Shown here piece after piece: positions 1 through 8,597 of a stretch of DNA of 32,682 nt. The notes under the pieces are model-generated. The model was not told where the DNA came from, did no database searches, and was given only the letters and a program-made list of their open reading frames with translations. The number at the start of each line of letters is the position of its first letter. Positions within the stretch are counted from its first letter, which is position 1. This DNA comes from an uncultured Acidobacteriia bacterium (lineage in GTDB: Bacteria > Acidobacteriota > Terriglobia > Bryobacterales > Bryobacteraceae), in assembly GCA_903875575.1 (NCBI GenBank), contig CAIQWJ010000096.1, forward strand, positions 1 through 32,682. Direction: 5' to 3'. The position numbers were made by a program, and so were the translations under genes.

Positions 1-49
1 ATAGGGAGAACTCCTTGTTCTTTCACCTCCCCAGCCTGACTTCGTCAAG

Positions 50-83
50 AGGACATTTCTATCTGGCACTAATAGGACATTCT
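50..83. repeat. Pair of direct repeats AGGACATT(T)CT, 24-bp period
   Basis: AGGACATTTCT (from 50) recurs as AGGACATTCT (from 74), with CTATCTGGCACTAAT between. Regularly spaced motifs of this kind resemble the subterminal transposase-binding repeats of IS21-like or Rve-integrase elements, so the left edge could be the outer end of an insertion sequence lying outside the window. No transposase coding sequence is visible, so the assignment is tentative. Confidence 0.35.
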
Positions 84-113
84 CACGTGGCGTTGACACC
101 GTAAATTTAACAC

Positions 114-143
114 TTGACATGTTTTTGCGATTTGCAATAAACT
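114..143 (+). promoter_or_regulatory. Candidate sigma70 promoter of the TIGR03435 gene
   Basis: A perfect TTGACA -35 hexamer (114-119) is followed after 18 bp by TAAACT (138-143, 4/6 match to TATAAT) in an AT-rich patch. The implied start near 150 leaves a short leader before the ATG at 168. A second TTGACA at 93-98 has no convincing -10 partner. Confidence 0.4.
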
Positions 144-167
144 AATCACATTCTGCAATGTAGCCTT

Positions 168-1073
168 ATGAAAAACATCTCACTCTGTGTCGCACTGTCG
201 GCCATCGCCGCCTTCGCGCAATCCAAGCCCGCATTTGAAGTGGCAACCGTCAAGCCCTCCGGCCCACTCGACATGGCCAAAATTCAGGCGACCGCGAAGG
301 CCGGCGGCAAGATGCCGTTCGGCCCCAAAGTCGAGTCCGGTCGCGCCGAATACACCTTCATGGACCTCAAAAGCCTGATCGCGCTGGCCTACGAGGTGAG
401 GCCCGACCAGGTCGCCGGACCCGACTGGATGGAGGAAGCCCCTTTCGATATCGTGGCCAAGATGCCCGCGGGCTCCACGAACGACGACGCGCCAAAGATG
501 TTGCGGACGCTCCTCGAGGAACGCTTTAAGCTGACCACGCATCGTACCAGCGCCGAACATCCGGTACTCGCGCTGGTTGTTGGCAAGGGTAGCCTGAAGA
601 TGAAGCCGACCGCCCAACCAACGACCGCTGAAACCGCCCCGCCCAAGCCGGGCGAGACAACCATGGACATGGGTCAGGGAATGAAAATGTCCATGAACGC
701 CGCGACGGGTGCTTCGACACTCGACCTGGGGCCAAACGGGAAGCTCTCCATCCAAATGAACGCGGCTACAAAGGCGATGCACATGGATCTCACCGCCGTG
801 ACAATGGCTGGTCTGGCTGGCTGGCTCACCACACTTTCCACGAATAACGACGGGCCGCAGGTGGTGGATATGACCGAGCTCAAAGGTGCCTGGGACGCCT
901 CGGTGGACACGGACCTCTCCCTGATGGCCACCACCCCCGGCGATCCCGGCGGTGGCGCATCATCGCGTATGACCTACGAAGTGCAGTCGCTCGGCCTGAA
1001 ACTGGAGTCGCGCAGGGCGGTGGTGGACCAACTGGTGATCGACCGCGTAGAGAAGACCCCGACCGCGAATTAG
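168..1073 (+). CDS. TIGR03435 family secreted protein with Met-rich insert
   Basis: This 301-residue protein has a short signal peptide ending near AFAQS and then FEVATVKPSG, the diagnostic opening of TIGR03435, a family of unknown function greatly expanded in Solibacter-type Acidobacteriota. Further family features are a block around EYTFMDLKSLIALAYEV, a DWMEEAPFDIVAKMP segment and a C-terminal GLKLESRRAVVDQLVIDRVEKTP segment. The middle (about residues 140-210) is unusual: it is Pro/Thr-rich and then Met-rich (MDMGQGMKMSMN, later MNAATKAMHMDL), which could be a flexible metal-binding insert, though that is inference. The ribosome site is weak. The stop codon interlocks with that of the convergent gene (4-bp overlap). 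The family is certain, the function unknown. Confidence 0.85.
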   Translation: MKNISLCVALSAIAAFAQSKPAFEVATVKPSGPLDMAKIQATAKAGGKMPFGPKVESGRAEYTFMDLKSLIALAYEVRPDQVAGPDWMEEAPFDIVAKMPAGSTNDDAPKMLRTLLEERFKLTTHRTSAEHPVLALVVGKGSLKMKPTAQPTTAETAPPKPGETTMDMGQGMKMSMNAATGASTLDLGPNGKLSIQMNAATKAMHMDLTAVTMAGLAGWLTTLSTNNDGPQVVDMTELKGAWDASVDTDLSLMATTPGDPGGGASSRMTYEVQSLGLKLESRRAVVDQLVIDRVEKTPTAN

Positions 1074-1774
1074 AATTCCACCCATAGTGCCGAATGATCG
1101 GACGCCCCGCACGTCCGCTCTTCATGAGAGTAACCGCAGCCCCGAACGCGCCCCAGCAGACTCCTCGAAGCCAGCGCGTGATCGATGCGATATGACTTCC
1201 CCGTGCGCGGAAACGTGTAAGTGTGTTCCACCAGGTCGCCATGAACATGCCGCCACGCATCATGGAACCCGGCAGCCTGAACCGCCAGAAATCGGTCAAC
1301 ATCGCCGAAGTTCTTCAATGGCCCGTCGATTTGTCCCGCGCCTGTATTGAAGTCGCCCACGAAGAGAAACGCGTCGTCCTTCCGCGCCTCAGCTACCGCC
1401 ACAACACCGCCAAGAAATTCCCGCATTCTGGCCCGTGGGCTCGTCGGCGCGTGGACCACCCCAAGCGTGAAGTCATGATCGGGAATGCCGACTTCCAGCC
1501 ACAACCCCGAATCTTCCAGCAACGGAATCCCGGAATCCCGTCGCGCGAGCCGCGTCTTCGAAAGCACGCAAACCGTGTAATCGAAACCTCGCCGCACGCC
1601 TTGAATCTCATGCCCGAAGCCCTTGTCCCGCAACGCCCGCGTCAACTCTCCGCCGGTGCCCGGGACAAACTCAATGAGCGCGACCACATCGGCATCATGC
1701 GCACGAATGCACTCCGCGATGCGGTGGCGGCGCGGTCCGCCTCCCTGCCGGATATTCCAGCTCAGGAGCTTCAC
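1070..1774 (-). CDS. Endonuclease/exonuclease/phosphatase (EEP) family protein
   Basis: With the GTG start at 1774 this is a 234-residue EEP-fold metal-dependent phosphoesterase. Visible motifs are WNIRQGG (N7), the metal-binding Glu in VVALIEF (E35), H108 in VVHAPTS, VGDFNTG (D141, N143), the RIDHALAS block and the terminal SDHSAL (D226, H227), so the catalytic set appears complete. A frame continuing upstream would cross ybdD; the GTG starts directly at VKLLSWN, where family members normally begin, and sits one base after the ybdD stop (TGAGGTG), which suggests translational coupling. No signal peptide is seen. The substrate (nucleic acid, inositol phosphate or lipid headgroup) cannot be told from sequence. 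Confidence 0.85.
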   Translation of the reverse strand: MKLLSWNIRQGGGPRRHRIAECIRAHDADVVALIEFVPGTGGELTRALRDKGFGHEIQGVRRGFDYTVCVLSKTRLARRDSGIPLLEDSGLWLEVGIPDHDFTLGVVHAPTSPRARMREFLGGVVAVAEARKDDAFLFVGDFNTGAGQIDGPLKNFGDVDRFLAVQAAGFHDAWRHVHGDLVEHTYTFPRTGKSYRIDHALASRSLLGRVRGCGYSHEERTCGASDHSALWVEF

Positions 1775-1775
1775 C

Positions 1776-1952
1776 TCAGCAGCACTTCGCCTTCTGATAC
1801 TTCGCCCGAAACCGCTCATCGCTGAACTTCCGCCACTCCGCAGGCGAATGCTTGACATCATGAATCGCCAAATGCCGCGAGTAAGCGTTCTCGTCCCCAA
1901 TCTCCCGCAGCAACTCCATCACGCCAGCCGCAATCTTTCGAAGCAACGCCAT
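1776..1952 (-). CDS. ybdD: YbdD/YjiX family small protein
   Basis: This 58-residue protein starts at the ATG at 1952, two bases past the cstA stop, with GGAGGGG upstream inside the cstA end. It matches the YbdD/YjiX (DUF466) family in length, in the patterns YSRHLAIHDVKHS and EWRKFSDERFRAKY, and in the KCC C-terminus. In E. coli ybdD lies directly downstream of cstA, and the homologue yjiX lies beside btsT; YbdD/YjiX proteins are thought to assist these pyruvate or peptide carriers. The order cstA-ybdD is preserved here, which supports both calls. A longer frame starting near 2096 is out of phase within cstA and lacks family similarity before this Met. Confidence 0.88.
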   Translation of the reverse strand: MALLRKIAAGVMELLREIGDENAYSRHLAIHDVKHSPAEWRKFSDERFRAKYQKAKCC

Positions 1953-1954
1953 CT

Positions 1955-3994
1955 CTACGCCCCCTCCGCATTCAGCCGCGTCGCCACAAACGGCGTCTCC
2001 GAAATAGTCCGGTCCGCCGTCCCGCGAATAATCCCGAACCACAGCCGCAGCGAATCCAGCAGGATGACCGTCACCAGCAGCAGGAACGTCCCACACACCA
2101 CCGCATCCAGCCGGTTATTGAAAATCTGCGCCTGCACCGCCGCCGTCGCCGCACCCTTGGCCTCCAGTTGCGCCGCCTGCGCCAGAAAACCAATCCGCGG
2201 AATCGGCGACCAGATCTTTTCAATCGCTGCGGTAAACGTCACCGTCACCAGCACCACCAGAGGCGCGCACGTGATCCACATGTATTTCGGCCCGTGCACC
2301 TTCAGCAGTATCGTCGTCGCCAGCGACAGCGCCACCGCTCCCAGCAACTGATTCGCAATCCCGAACAGCGGCCACAGCGAATTGATCCCGCCCAGCGGAT
2401 CGCGCACGCCCTGAATCAGGAAGTAACCCCACGCCACCACCACCACCGCGCTCGCACCCACCACCCCAGGAATCCAGCTCGTGCGACCCAGCGGCTTCCA
2501 GACATGCCCCAGCAGATCCTGCAGCATGAAGCGCCCCACGCGCGTACCCGCGTCGATGATCGTGAGAATGAACATCGCCTCAAACATGATGGCGAAGTGA
2601 TACCAGAAGCCAAGCACCGCGTCCCCGCCGCCGCCCCGTGCGAAAATATGCGCCATCCCCAGCGCCAGAGACGGCGCGCCGCCCGTACGACCGAACAACG
2701 ACACCTCGCCCGCATGATGCGCCATGTCCGCCATCTGCTGCACCGTCACCGGAAAGCCCCAGCCGTTGATCGTCTTCACTGCGGCTTCCGCAGTCTTGCC
2801 CACAATGCCCGCCGGTGAATTCACCGCGAAATACACGCCAGGGTCCAGCGAACACGCCGCAATCATCGCCATGATGGCGACGAAACTTTCCAGCAGCATC
2901 GACCCATACCCGATCTGCGTCGCATCCGTCTCCCGCATGATCATCTTCGGCGTGGTCCCCGACGAGATCAACGAGTGGAACCCCGAAACCGCGCCGCACG
3001 CAATCGTGATGAAGCAGAACGGAAACACCTTGCCCGCCAGCACAGGCCCTGTCCCGTCGACAAACCTCGAAAACGCCGGCATCTGCAACTCGGGCCGCAC
3101 CACGAAGATCCCGATCGCCAGCATTCCGATCACCCCCAGCTTCACGAACGTACTGAGATAATCGCGCGGGGCGAGCAACAGCCACACCGGCAGCGCACTC
3201 GCCAGGAACCCGTAAATGATAATCGCAATCGCCAGCGTCATGGCCGAGAGCGTGAAGATCGGCGCGTAAGAAGACCCCGCCACCCACTGCCCGCCAAACA
3301 CCGAACCCAGCACCAGCAGGAAACCGATGGCCGAACACTCCAGCACCTTGCCCGGTCGCCAGTAGCGCAGATAAAGCCCCATGAAGATCGCGATCGGCAT
3401 GGTCGCGGCAATCGTGAAGGTACCCCACGGGCTGCCCACCAGCGCGTTCACCACCACCAGCGCCACCACAGCCAGCAGCACGATCATGATCATCAGCACC
3501 GTCACCAGCGCCACAAAACCGCCGACCTTGCCGATCTCTTCCTTCGCCATCTGGCCCAGCGATTTCCCGTCGCGCCGCATGGAGGCGAAGAGAATCACGA
3601 AATCCTGCACCGCGCCACCCAGCACCGCGCCAGCAATGATCCAGAGCGTGCCCGGCAGATAACCGAACTGCGCTGCGACCACAGGCCCCACCAGCGGCCC
3701 CGGCCCCGCAATCGCCGCGAAATGGTGGCCGAACGCGATCCACTTGTTGGTTGGCACAAAGTCGTGCCCGTTATCCAGGCGCTCCGCCGGAGTCGCCCGC
3801 CTGTCGTCCAGCGCCATCACCTTCGAAGCGATGAACTTGCCATAAAACCGATAGCCCAGCACGTATGTGCAAACAGCCGCAGCCACCAGCCACAGGCTGT
3901 TGATATGCTCTCCCCGGCTAAAGGCAATGGCCCCCAAACAAATAGCCGCGCAGCAGGCGAGCGCGATCCACATCAGGCGTCGTAAAAAAGGCAT
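1955..3994 (-). CDS. cstA: Carbon starvation protein CstA (pyruvate/peptide carrier)
   Basis: A 679-residue polytopic membrane protein close in length to E. coli CstA (about 700). Hallmarks are LGYRFYGKFIASKVMALD, the ATPAER segment, DFVPTNKW (78-85), GHHFAAIAGPGPLVGP (89-104), GYLPGTLW, GAVQDF and a central VSGFHSLISSGTTPKM motif. CstA/BtsT proteins are inner-membrane carriers for pyruvate and, by some reports, peptides, induced on carbon starvation in enterobacteria. The gene sits 15 bp after the upstream hypothetical and 2 bp before ybdD, so cotranscription is likely. No CRP-like site was identified, so regulation here is unknown. Confidence 0.95.
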   Translation of the reverse strand: MPFLRRLMWIALACCAAICLGAIAFSRGEHINSLWLVAAAVCTYVLGYRFYGKFIASKVMALDDRRATPAERLDNGHDFVPTNKWIAFGHHFAAIAGPGPLVGPVVAAQFGYLPGTLWIIAGAVLGGAVQDFVILFASMRRDGKSLGQMAKEEIGKVGGFVALVTVLMIMIVLLAVVALVVVNALVGSPWGTFTIAATMPIAIFMGLYLRYWRPGKVLECSAIGFLLVLGSVFGGQWVAGSSYAPIFTLSAMTLAIAIIIYGFLASALPVWLLLAPRDYLSTFVKLGVIGMLAIGIFVVRPELQMPAFSRFVDGTGPVLAGKVFPFCFITIACGAVSGFHSLISSGTTPKMIMRETDATQIGYGSMLLESFVAIMAMIAACSLDPGVYFAVNSPAGIVGKTAEAAVKTINGWGFPVTVQQMADMAHHAGEVSLFGRTGGAPSLALGMAHIFARGGGGDAVLGFWYHFAIMFEAMFILTIIDAGTRVGRFMLQDLLGHVWKPLGRTSWIPGVVGASAVVVVAWGYFLIQGVRDPLGGINSLWPLFGIANQLLGAVALSLATTILLKVHGPKYMWITCAPLVVLVTVTFTAAIEKIWSPIPRIGFLAQAAQLEAKGAATAAVQAQIFNNRLDAVVCGTFLLLVTVILLDSLRLWFGIIRGTADRTISETPFVATRLNAEGA

Positions 3995-4009
3995 CAGTAT
4001 TTGAGATTC

Positions 4010-4795
4010 TCAGAAGCGGGGTATGGAAAGCAACTTTTCGGAGATGTCGGCGGCCTGCTCCCGGCCCAGCAGCCGGCCATGCGCGTTCAGCGCACCTACA
4101 TATTTCGCCTCCGCGTCGGACTCGCCCTCCAGCACAGCGGTGAAATGCAGACGCGAATAATCGAGCGACCGGAAGACTCGCCCCCCGGTCTCCACGTATC
4201 GTCTTTGCGAATCCGGCGCGCCCAGTTTGCGAACCACCGCCGCGTAATCGTCACCGGACCTGAGTTGCTGGTAACTGCGGCCCGCCCAGAGCGCGTCGAT
4301 GCCATCCCGCACGCCATCGTGAAACGCCGGCCGCACCACATCCGCGACAATCGCCGAAGCAGCAACCCCCAGCATCACCACCACCACGGCCTTACGCCCT
4401 GTATTCACCGGAGCGCGCGATTCCAGCCGGATGCTGACTACCTGCGCCGGACGCGCCGGTCTTGGCGTCGTTGTCGTAGTGGTGAAATCGTTCACCGCGA
4501 TGGGCATTTCCACCACGGGTCGCCGATAGGGCACCGCCATGCCATCCTGCCAGGCCAGTTCGCGCTTCAGCCCGACAATCACCGTAGGAGCATTCGCCGA
4601 AACATCGCCCACAAAGCTGCGCGGAATCCCCGCTTCTTCGCCCGTTTCCGTGTTCACGACCACGAACTCCGACCAGGTCGCCCGACGGAATCGCCATTCG
4701 TTATGCGCGATGCCGAGGATCGGCGGATAGAACGAAAAGCTTCGTCCTCCGGTCAATCCCAGCAGCCCCGGCAAGAGCGACATCGACATGTCCAT
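4010..4795 (-). CDS. Hypothetical membrane-anchored protein
   Basis: I do not recognise this 261-residue protein. The N-terminal half begins MDMSMSLLPGLLGLTGG and contains a soluble-looking stretch with aromatic residues and GIPRSFVGDVS. It is followed by a PIAVNDF segment, a run of six Thr and Pro/Arg-rich linker (105-118), one strong transmembrane helix (about 136-155, KAVVVVMLGVAASAIVADVV) and a C-terminal domain of about 100 residues with RKLGAPDSQRRYVETGG. Three Met codons (4795, 4789, 4783) are possible starts and none has a strong ribosome site; the frame upstream overlaps the oxidoreductase gene and looks non-coding. Its place between the Tat-exported oxidoreductase (44-bp gap) and cstA (15-bp gap) suggests one operon. 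Confidence 0.6.
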   Translation of the reverse strand: MDMSMSLLPGLLGLTGGRSFSFYPPILGIAHNEWRFRRATWSEFVVVNTETGEEAGIPRSFVGDVSANAPTVIVGLKRELAWQDGMAVPYRRPVVEMPIAVNDFTTTTTTPRPARPAQVVSIRLESRAPVNTGRKAVVVVMLGVAASAIVADVVRPAFHDGVRDGIDALWAGRSYQQLRSGDDYAAVVRKLGAPDSQRRYVETGGRVFRSLDYSRLHFTAVLEGESDAEAKYVGALNAHGRLLGREQAADISEKLLSIPRF

Positions 4796-4839
4796 ATGAT
4801 AGCCGACCCCAGCGCAGACCGGTGCCCGCCCGGAACCCC

Positions 4840-6336
4840 TTACCCGATCTTGAACGGAGGCTTGAGGAACTTGTTCGCGGCCGGATTGTTGGAGAAAACA
4901 CCCTTCGCGGCATCCCACTCCAGCTTGCCTTCCACGCGCAACGAGATCACGCCCAGCAGCATCCATTCCACAAAAGGCACCGCAACGTTGAAGTTGGAGC
5001 AGGAAGGATCTCCACCCTTGCACGACCGAATCCAGTCCTGATAATGCCCAGGCGAACGCGTCAGAAGAGGATCCGGGAACTTGTAGTCCTTCATCTTCTC
5101 CACCGCGGGAATCAGACGCGTCTCTTCGCCGTAAGTACCAGTCGTCATCATGCCCTTGTCGCCGATGAAGAGACTGCCATTCGGATCGGGCCGCTTTACT
5201 TCCGGCGGCAGCACCGCCTGGAAGTTATCCCAGTTGAACACGCCGCCCACATAGCCCGTCTTCGGAGCCGGAGGACGCGGCGGATCGCCCGCATTGCGCG
5301 GAGGCCGCGGCACCGAAGGCAGATCGCCCAGCAGTTCGCCAGCTGGCACGCCGTCGATCTTCGGAGATTCTTTCAAACCGTCATGCCAGAACAATTTCAG
5401 AGCAGGCATGTTGCCCCGCGCCGGGAAATCAAACCGCACAATCGACTTCTTCGGATACATGAAGGAGCTCACGCCTTCCTTCATCACGCATTCCACGCTG
5501 GTGGGCGCACCCAGCTTGAGCGCCAGATTCGGCGCGCCCAGAATGTGGCACGCCATATCGCCGATCGCGCCGCAGCCGTAATCGAAAAATCCGCGCCAGT
5601 TAAACGGCTGATAGAAGTTCCCGTACTGATTCGGATAGCCCTCGCCACCTGTTGTGTAAGGCTTCTTATCCGTCGGACCCTGCCACAGATTCCAGTCGAG
5701 CGTCGCCGCCGGATCGTTGGGCGCGGGAATCGTCGTCAACCCCTGCGGCCACCACGGCCGATCCGTCCACGCATGAACTTCCGTCACGTTGCCCAGTTGG
5801 CCGGACCACACAATTTCCGCCGCCTGCCGCGTACCTTCATTCGAATAACCCTGGTTGCCCATCTGCGTGGCAACCTTGTACTTCTGCGCGGTTTCCAGCA
5901 TCAGACGCGCCTCGTGAACCGTGTGGACCAGCGGCTTCTGCACATAAACGTGCTTGCCGCGCTCCATGGCTGCGATGGCCGCTGTGGCATGCATGAAGTC
6001 GGGAATCGTCACGATGCAGGCATCAATGTCGTTGCCCTTCGCATCCAGCATCTTGCGGAAGTCCTTAAACTTCGGCAGATTCGGAAACTGCTTATACTTG
6101 CCTTCCGCGCGCTTATCGTCCACATCGCAAAGAGCCACAATGTTTTCGTTCTTGCAGCCATCGATATCGCTCGACGCCTTGCCGCCCGCGCCGATGGAAG
6201 CAATGTTCAGCTTTTCGTTGGGCGATCTGTAGCCTGCCGCAAACAGCGAAGGAATAGAGCCGAAGCCCCCGGTGGGGATCGCGCCCGCCAGCAGTGAACC
6301 GAAGAAGAAATAGCGTCTGGAAACGTCGTAGCTCAT
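4840..6336 (-). CDS. Tat-exported Gfo/Idh/MocA family oxidoreductase
   Basis: This 498-residue protein opens with a twin-arginine-type leader (SRRYFFFGSLLAGA), so it is probably exported folded to the periplasm with bound NAD(P). A Rossmann fold follows (IASIGAGGKA, 45-54; ALCDVDDKRA), then IPDFMHATAAIAAMERGKHV and the catalytic-lysine block VYVQKP (K134), a variant of the usual EKP motif. The C-terminal domain has the long, Trp- and Pro-rich insertions typical of secreted Gfo/Idh proteins of Acidobacteriota, Planctomycetota and Bacteroidota. Related enzymes act on sugars or glycosides (for example 3-keto-glycoside chemistry), but the substrate here is unknown. AGGACAAGG precedes the ATG. The gene heads the oxidoreductase-hypothetical-cstA-ybdD-EEP run. 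Confidence 0.9.
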   Translation of the reverse strand: MSYDVSRRYFFFGSLLAGAIPTGGFGSIPSLFAAGYRSPNEKLNIASIGAGGKASSDIDGCKNENIVALCDVDDKRAEGKYKQFPNLPKFKDFRKMLDAKGNDIDACIVTIPDFMHATAAIAAMERGKHVYVQKPLVHTVHEARLMLETAQKYKVATQMGNQGYSNEGTRQAAEIVWSGQLGNVTEVHAWTDRPWWPQGLTTIPAPNDPAATLDWNLWQGPTDKKPYTTGGEGYPNQYGNFYQPFNWRGFFDYGCGAIGDMACHILGAPNLALKLGAPTSVECVMKEGVSSFMYPKKSIVRFDFPARGNMPALKLFWHDGLKESPKIDGVPAGELLGDLPSVPRPPRNAGDPPRPPAPKTGYVGGVFNWDNFQAVLPPEVKRPDPNGSLFIGDKGMMTTGTYGEETRLIPAVEKMKDYKFPDPLLTRSPGHYQDWIRSCKGGDPSCSNFNVAVPFVEWMLLGVISLRVEGKLEWDAAKGVFSNNPAANKFLKPPFKIG

Positions 6337-6419
6337 GGCAGCCTTGTCCTGATGCGTAATTTACGGGATATCCCGGATCGACCTCATCATATAACGTCCG
6401 GAACTCCCGCGACCACACT

Positions 6420-8597
6420 CTATCGAAACAACTCGAACACTTTCACCACAGAAGGCTGTTGCGAACCGTTGAGTGGCTCGTCGCGCGACGCAAACGTCTC
6501 CTGCGCCCACGTCAGATCCGGCAGATCCACACAACTCACCGTAGCGTCCGGACTCGCCAGATAAGCGGGAATCGCAGGATGCGCAACAATCCACGCGCGC
6601 GCCGCATCCGCCGAAGCGAAACTCCGCATTTCGTTCACTTCCCTCTTGAAGGCCCCCGCATCGGTAAACTCCGGCTCCGGCAGAAAGACCTGAACGCCTT
6701 TCTTTGACGTATCGAAACTGCGGCCATCGAACAAATACAAACGCGCCGCCATGGAACGGTAGAAGACGGGCAGATACACGCGCGTCTCAATATTCCACCC
6801 GCCGGACGTGTGCACCCAGATCACCCGCGAGTAGTCGTCGATTTTTCGCCCCGCCGTTTTCACGAGCGCGGGCAACTGCAGCGTGATCGACCCGGGTCCG
6901 ATCATCGCGTATCTCGCATCCATTGCCCGGAAATCCTGCAATGCCTGGTCCGGGTCCGTTTCCATCAAAAACTGCGCCGTCTCAATCGAGCCATGCAATT
7001 CGCCATTGGCCGCCGGAATTCGCCGTGCCACGCTTGAAATCCACCACCCCTTGTCCCACTGCGCAATCACGCTGTAGGCCGAAGCGGGCGTTTTAAAACT
7101 CCCCCCAGGTGCCAGTCGCGGCCACCACTGGTACCAGGCCTCGCTCGTGCCGAGCGGTTCAGGTGTCTTCCCGCGCAACCACTCCAGCGCGGCAAACCAG
7201 TCCCGGTCCGGTCCCTGGCCAGCGTGCGTCTGCGCATACCCCACCGGCAGCGCCGTACCCATGGCCGCCAGAATCACGATCCCGGCGGTCCCCGCCCGAA
7301 GCGGACTGGCATATTTGGGAACGCGCCCGGCGATAGCGCGAACCAGCCAGGCGCTGAATACACCGGCCAGAATGCTCACCACCAGCCCGGCATACGCGCC
7401 CATGCGCAACTGCAGCCAGACCCCCGCCAGCATCACCAGACTCCAGACAGAAAACAGGACCAGCCCTGGCCGTCCCCCGCGCCACGCCCGCCGTAGCAGC
7501 AGAGCCAGTCCCGGCACGGCAAATACCCAGGCAACTCCGAATTGATTGATCAGCGAGGCAACCCCTCCGGGTGCCGCCTGCCAGAGCGGCTGCAACTCGG
7601 TCACCACAGACGCCAATTCTGCCTCCGGCTTTCCAACCAGATACGTGCGGATCAAGGCAAACAGCCCCTGAACCCGTGCGCCATCCACCACCACCAGACA
7701 CCCCGCCGCAAATAGCGCCACTCCCAGCGCAGTAGCGTAAAGAAGTATCCGTGACCAGTTTCGTCGGCTGGCCATCGCGTGAAGAATGGCAAGCGGCAGT
7801 GAAATCGCCAGCGCCCCAATCAGCGCCAGCCGCGTGTATTGCGCCCACGGACTCGTGCTTTCCGCCGGCAACACGATCAGACACGCCACCCCGATCGACA
7901 CGGCCACCAGAGGAGCCAGCGCCGGGCTCAACACGGCTGCCATGGCGAAAACCGCCGGCACGAAAACACCAGCCGGCCGGGTCTCCAGATAGGCAGCCAG
8001 CGCCACCCCGGACAACGCCGCCAGCACCCACCGCCACCGGTTCTCCAATGGCACTTCCGACGCCACGCAAAGCAACGTAAGCGCCAGGAAGCTTGTGAAA
8101 GTCTCCGCCGCATGGTGATCGGCCATCCCCAGATGGCTAATCCATAAGAACGTCCCCGGAATCAGCGCCACCCATACCGAGCCAAACATCCCTTCCACTT
8201 CGCCGAAGAGCCGCCGCACCAGCACGAAAACAAGCACCGGCAGCAAGGCACCCAGAATGGCGGGAAGCCACGCGCCCGCCAGATCGGTCGTCGCGTCCGA
8301 TGGTGCACCCGCTCCGGCAAGCCACGCCACGGTCCCCACAAGGTAATCCCAGAACGGCCCAAACGGTATGTTCTCTGTAAAATGAAAAGCGCTGTATGGG
8401 TCGAAGGCGCTCCGGTGGGGAAAATGCGCCTCCAGATTGTGGATCGTGCGCATGTGATACCAGGCATCCGGCTCCTGAAAACTCACCCCATGCGAAGTGA
8501 ACACGGCGTCCCACGCCGGCCAGACCCGAAACGCCAGGGAAAGCGCGACGGTGAATAGAACCACGATATTCGGCAGCTTTTTCAAAACTTCGCCCAC
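6420..8597 (-). CDS. STT3/PglB/AglB-like membrane oligosaccharyltransferase
   Basis: A 725-residue protein with about a dozen hydrophobic segments and a C-terminal soluble domain, the plan of STT3-type GT-C oligosaccharyltransferases. Recognisable elements are the first-loop Asp in QEPDAWYHMR (D44), the second acidic motif GMADHHAAE (D160, E165), and a late SVIAQWDKGWW (513-517), where STT3 proteins carry WWDYG. The following region, about 60 residues long, ends in MDARYAMIGPG, resembling the archaeal pattern before the C-terminal domain. The expected role is transfer of lipid-linked glycan to Asn in exported proteins, but Lys for Tyr in the sequon-binding motif makes activity uncertain. The start is ambiguous: GTG at 8597 has GGGGG only a few bases upstream. 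A hydrophobic-polyprenol GT-C enzyme of another family is the alternative. Confidence 0.75.
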   Translation of the reverse strand: MGEVLKKLPNIVVLFTVALSLAFRVWPAWDAVFTSHGVSFQEPDAWYHMRTIHNLEAHFPHRSAFDPYSAFHFTENIPFGPFWDYLVGTVAWLAGAGAPSDATTDLAGAWLPAILGALLPVLVFVLVRRLFGEVEGMFGSVWVALIPGTFLWISHLGMADHHAAETFTSFLALTLLCVASEVPLENRWRWVLAALSGVALAAYLETRPAGVFVPAVFAMAAVLSPALAPLVAVSIGVACLIVLPAESTSPWAQYTRLALIGALAISLPLAILHAMASRRNWSRILLYATALGVALFAAGCLVVVDGARVQGLFALIRTYLVGKPEAELASVVTELQPLWQAAPGGVASLINQFGVAWVFAVPGLALLLRRAWRGGRPGLVLFSVWSLVMLAGVWLQLRMGAYAGLVVSILAGVFSAWLVRAIAGRVPKYASPLRAGTAGIVILAAMGTALPVGYAQTHAGQGPDRDWFAALEWLRGKTPEPLGTSEAWYQWWPRLAPGGSFKTPASAYSVIAQWDKGWWISSVARRIPAANGELHGSIETAQFLMETDPDQALQDFRAMDARYAMIGPGSITLQLPALVKTAGRKIDDYSRVIWVHTSGGWNIETRVYLPVFYRSMAARLYLFDGRSFDTSKKGVQVFLPEPEFTDAGAFKREVNEMRSFASADAARAWIVAHPAIPAYLASPDATVSCVDLPDLTWAQETFASRDEPLNGSQQPSVVKVFELFR

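Noticed and set aside
2975-3985. 336-codon plus-strand frame opposite cstA, and a similar one at 4822-6297
   Set aside because: Both are antisense to clear genes (CstA; Gfo/Idh oxidoreductase) and have Arg/His-rich shadow composition.
6364-6375. Perfect 12-bp palindrome CGGGATATCCCG upstream of the Gfo/Idh gene
   Set aside because: About eight perfect 12-bp palindromes are expected by chance in a window of this size, so it is not evidence of an operator by itself.
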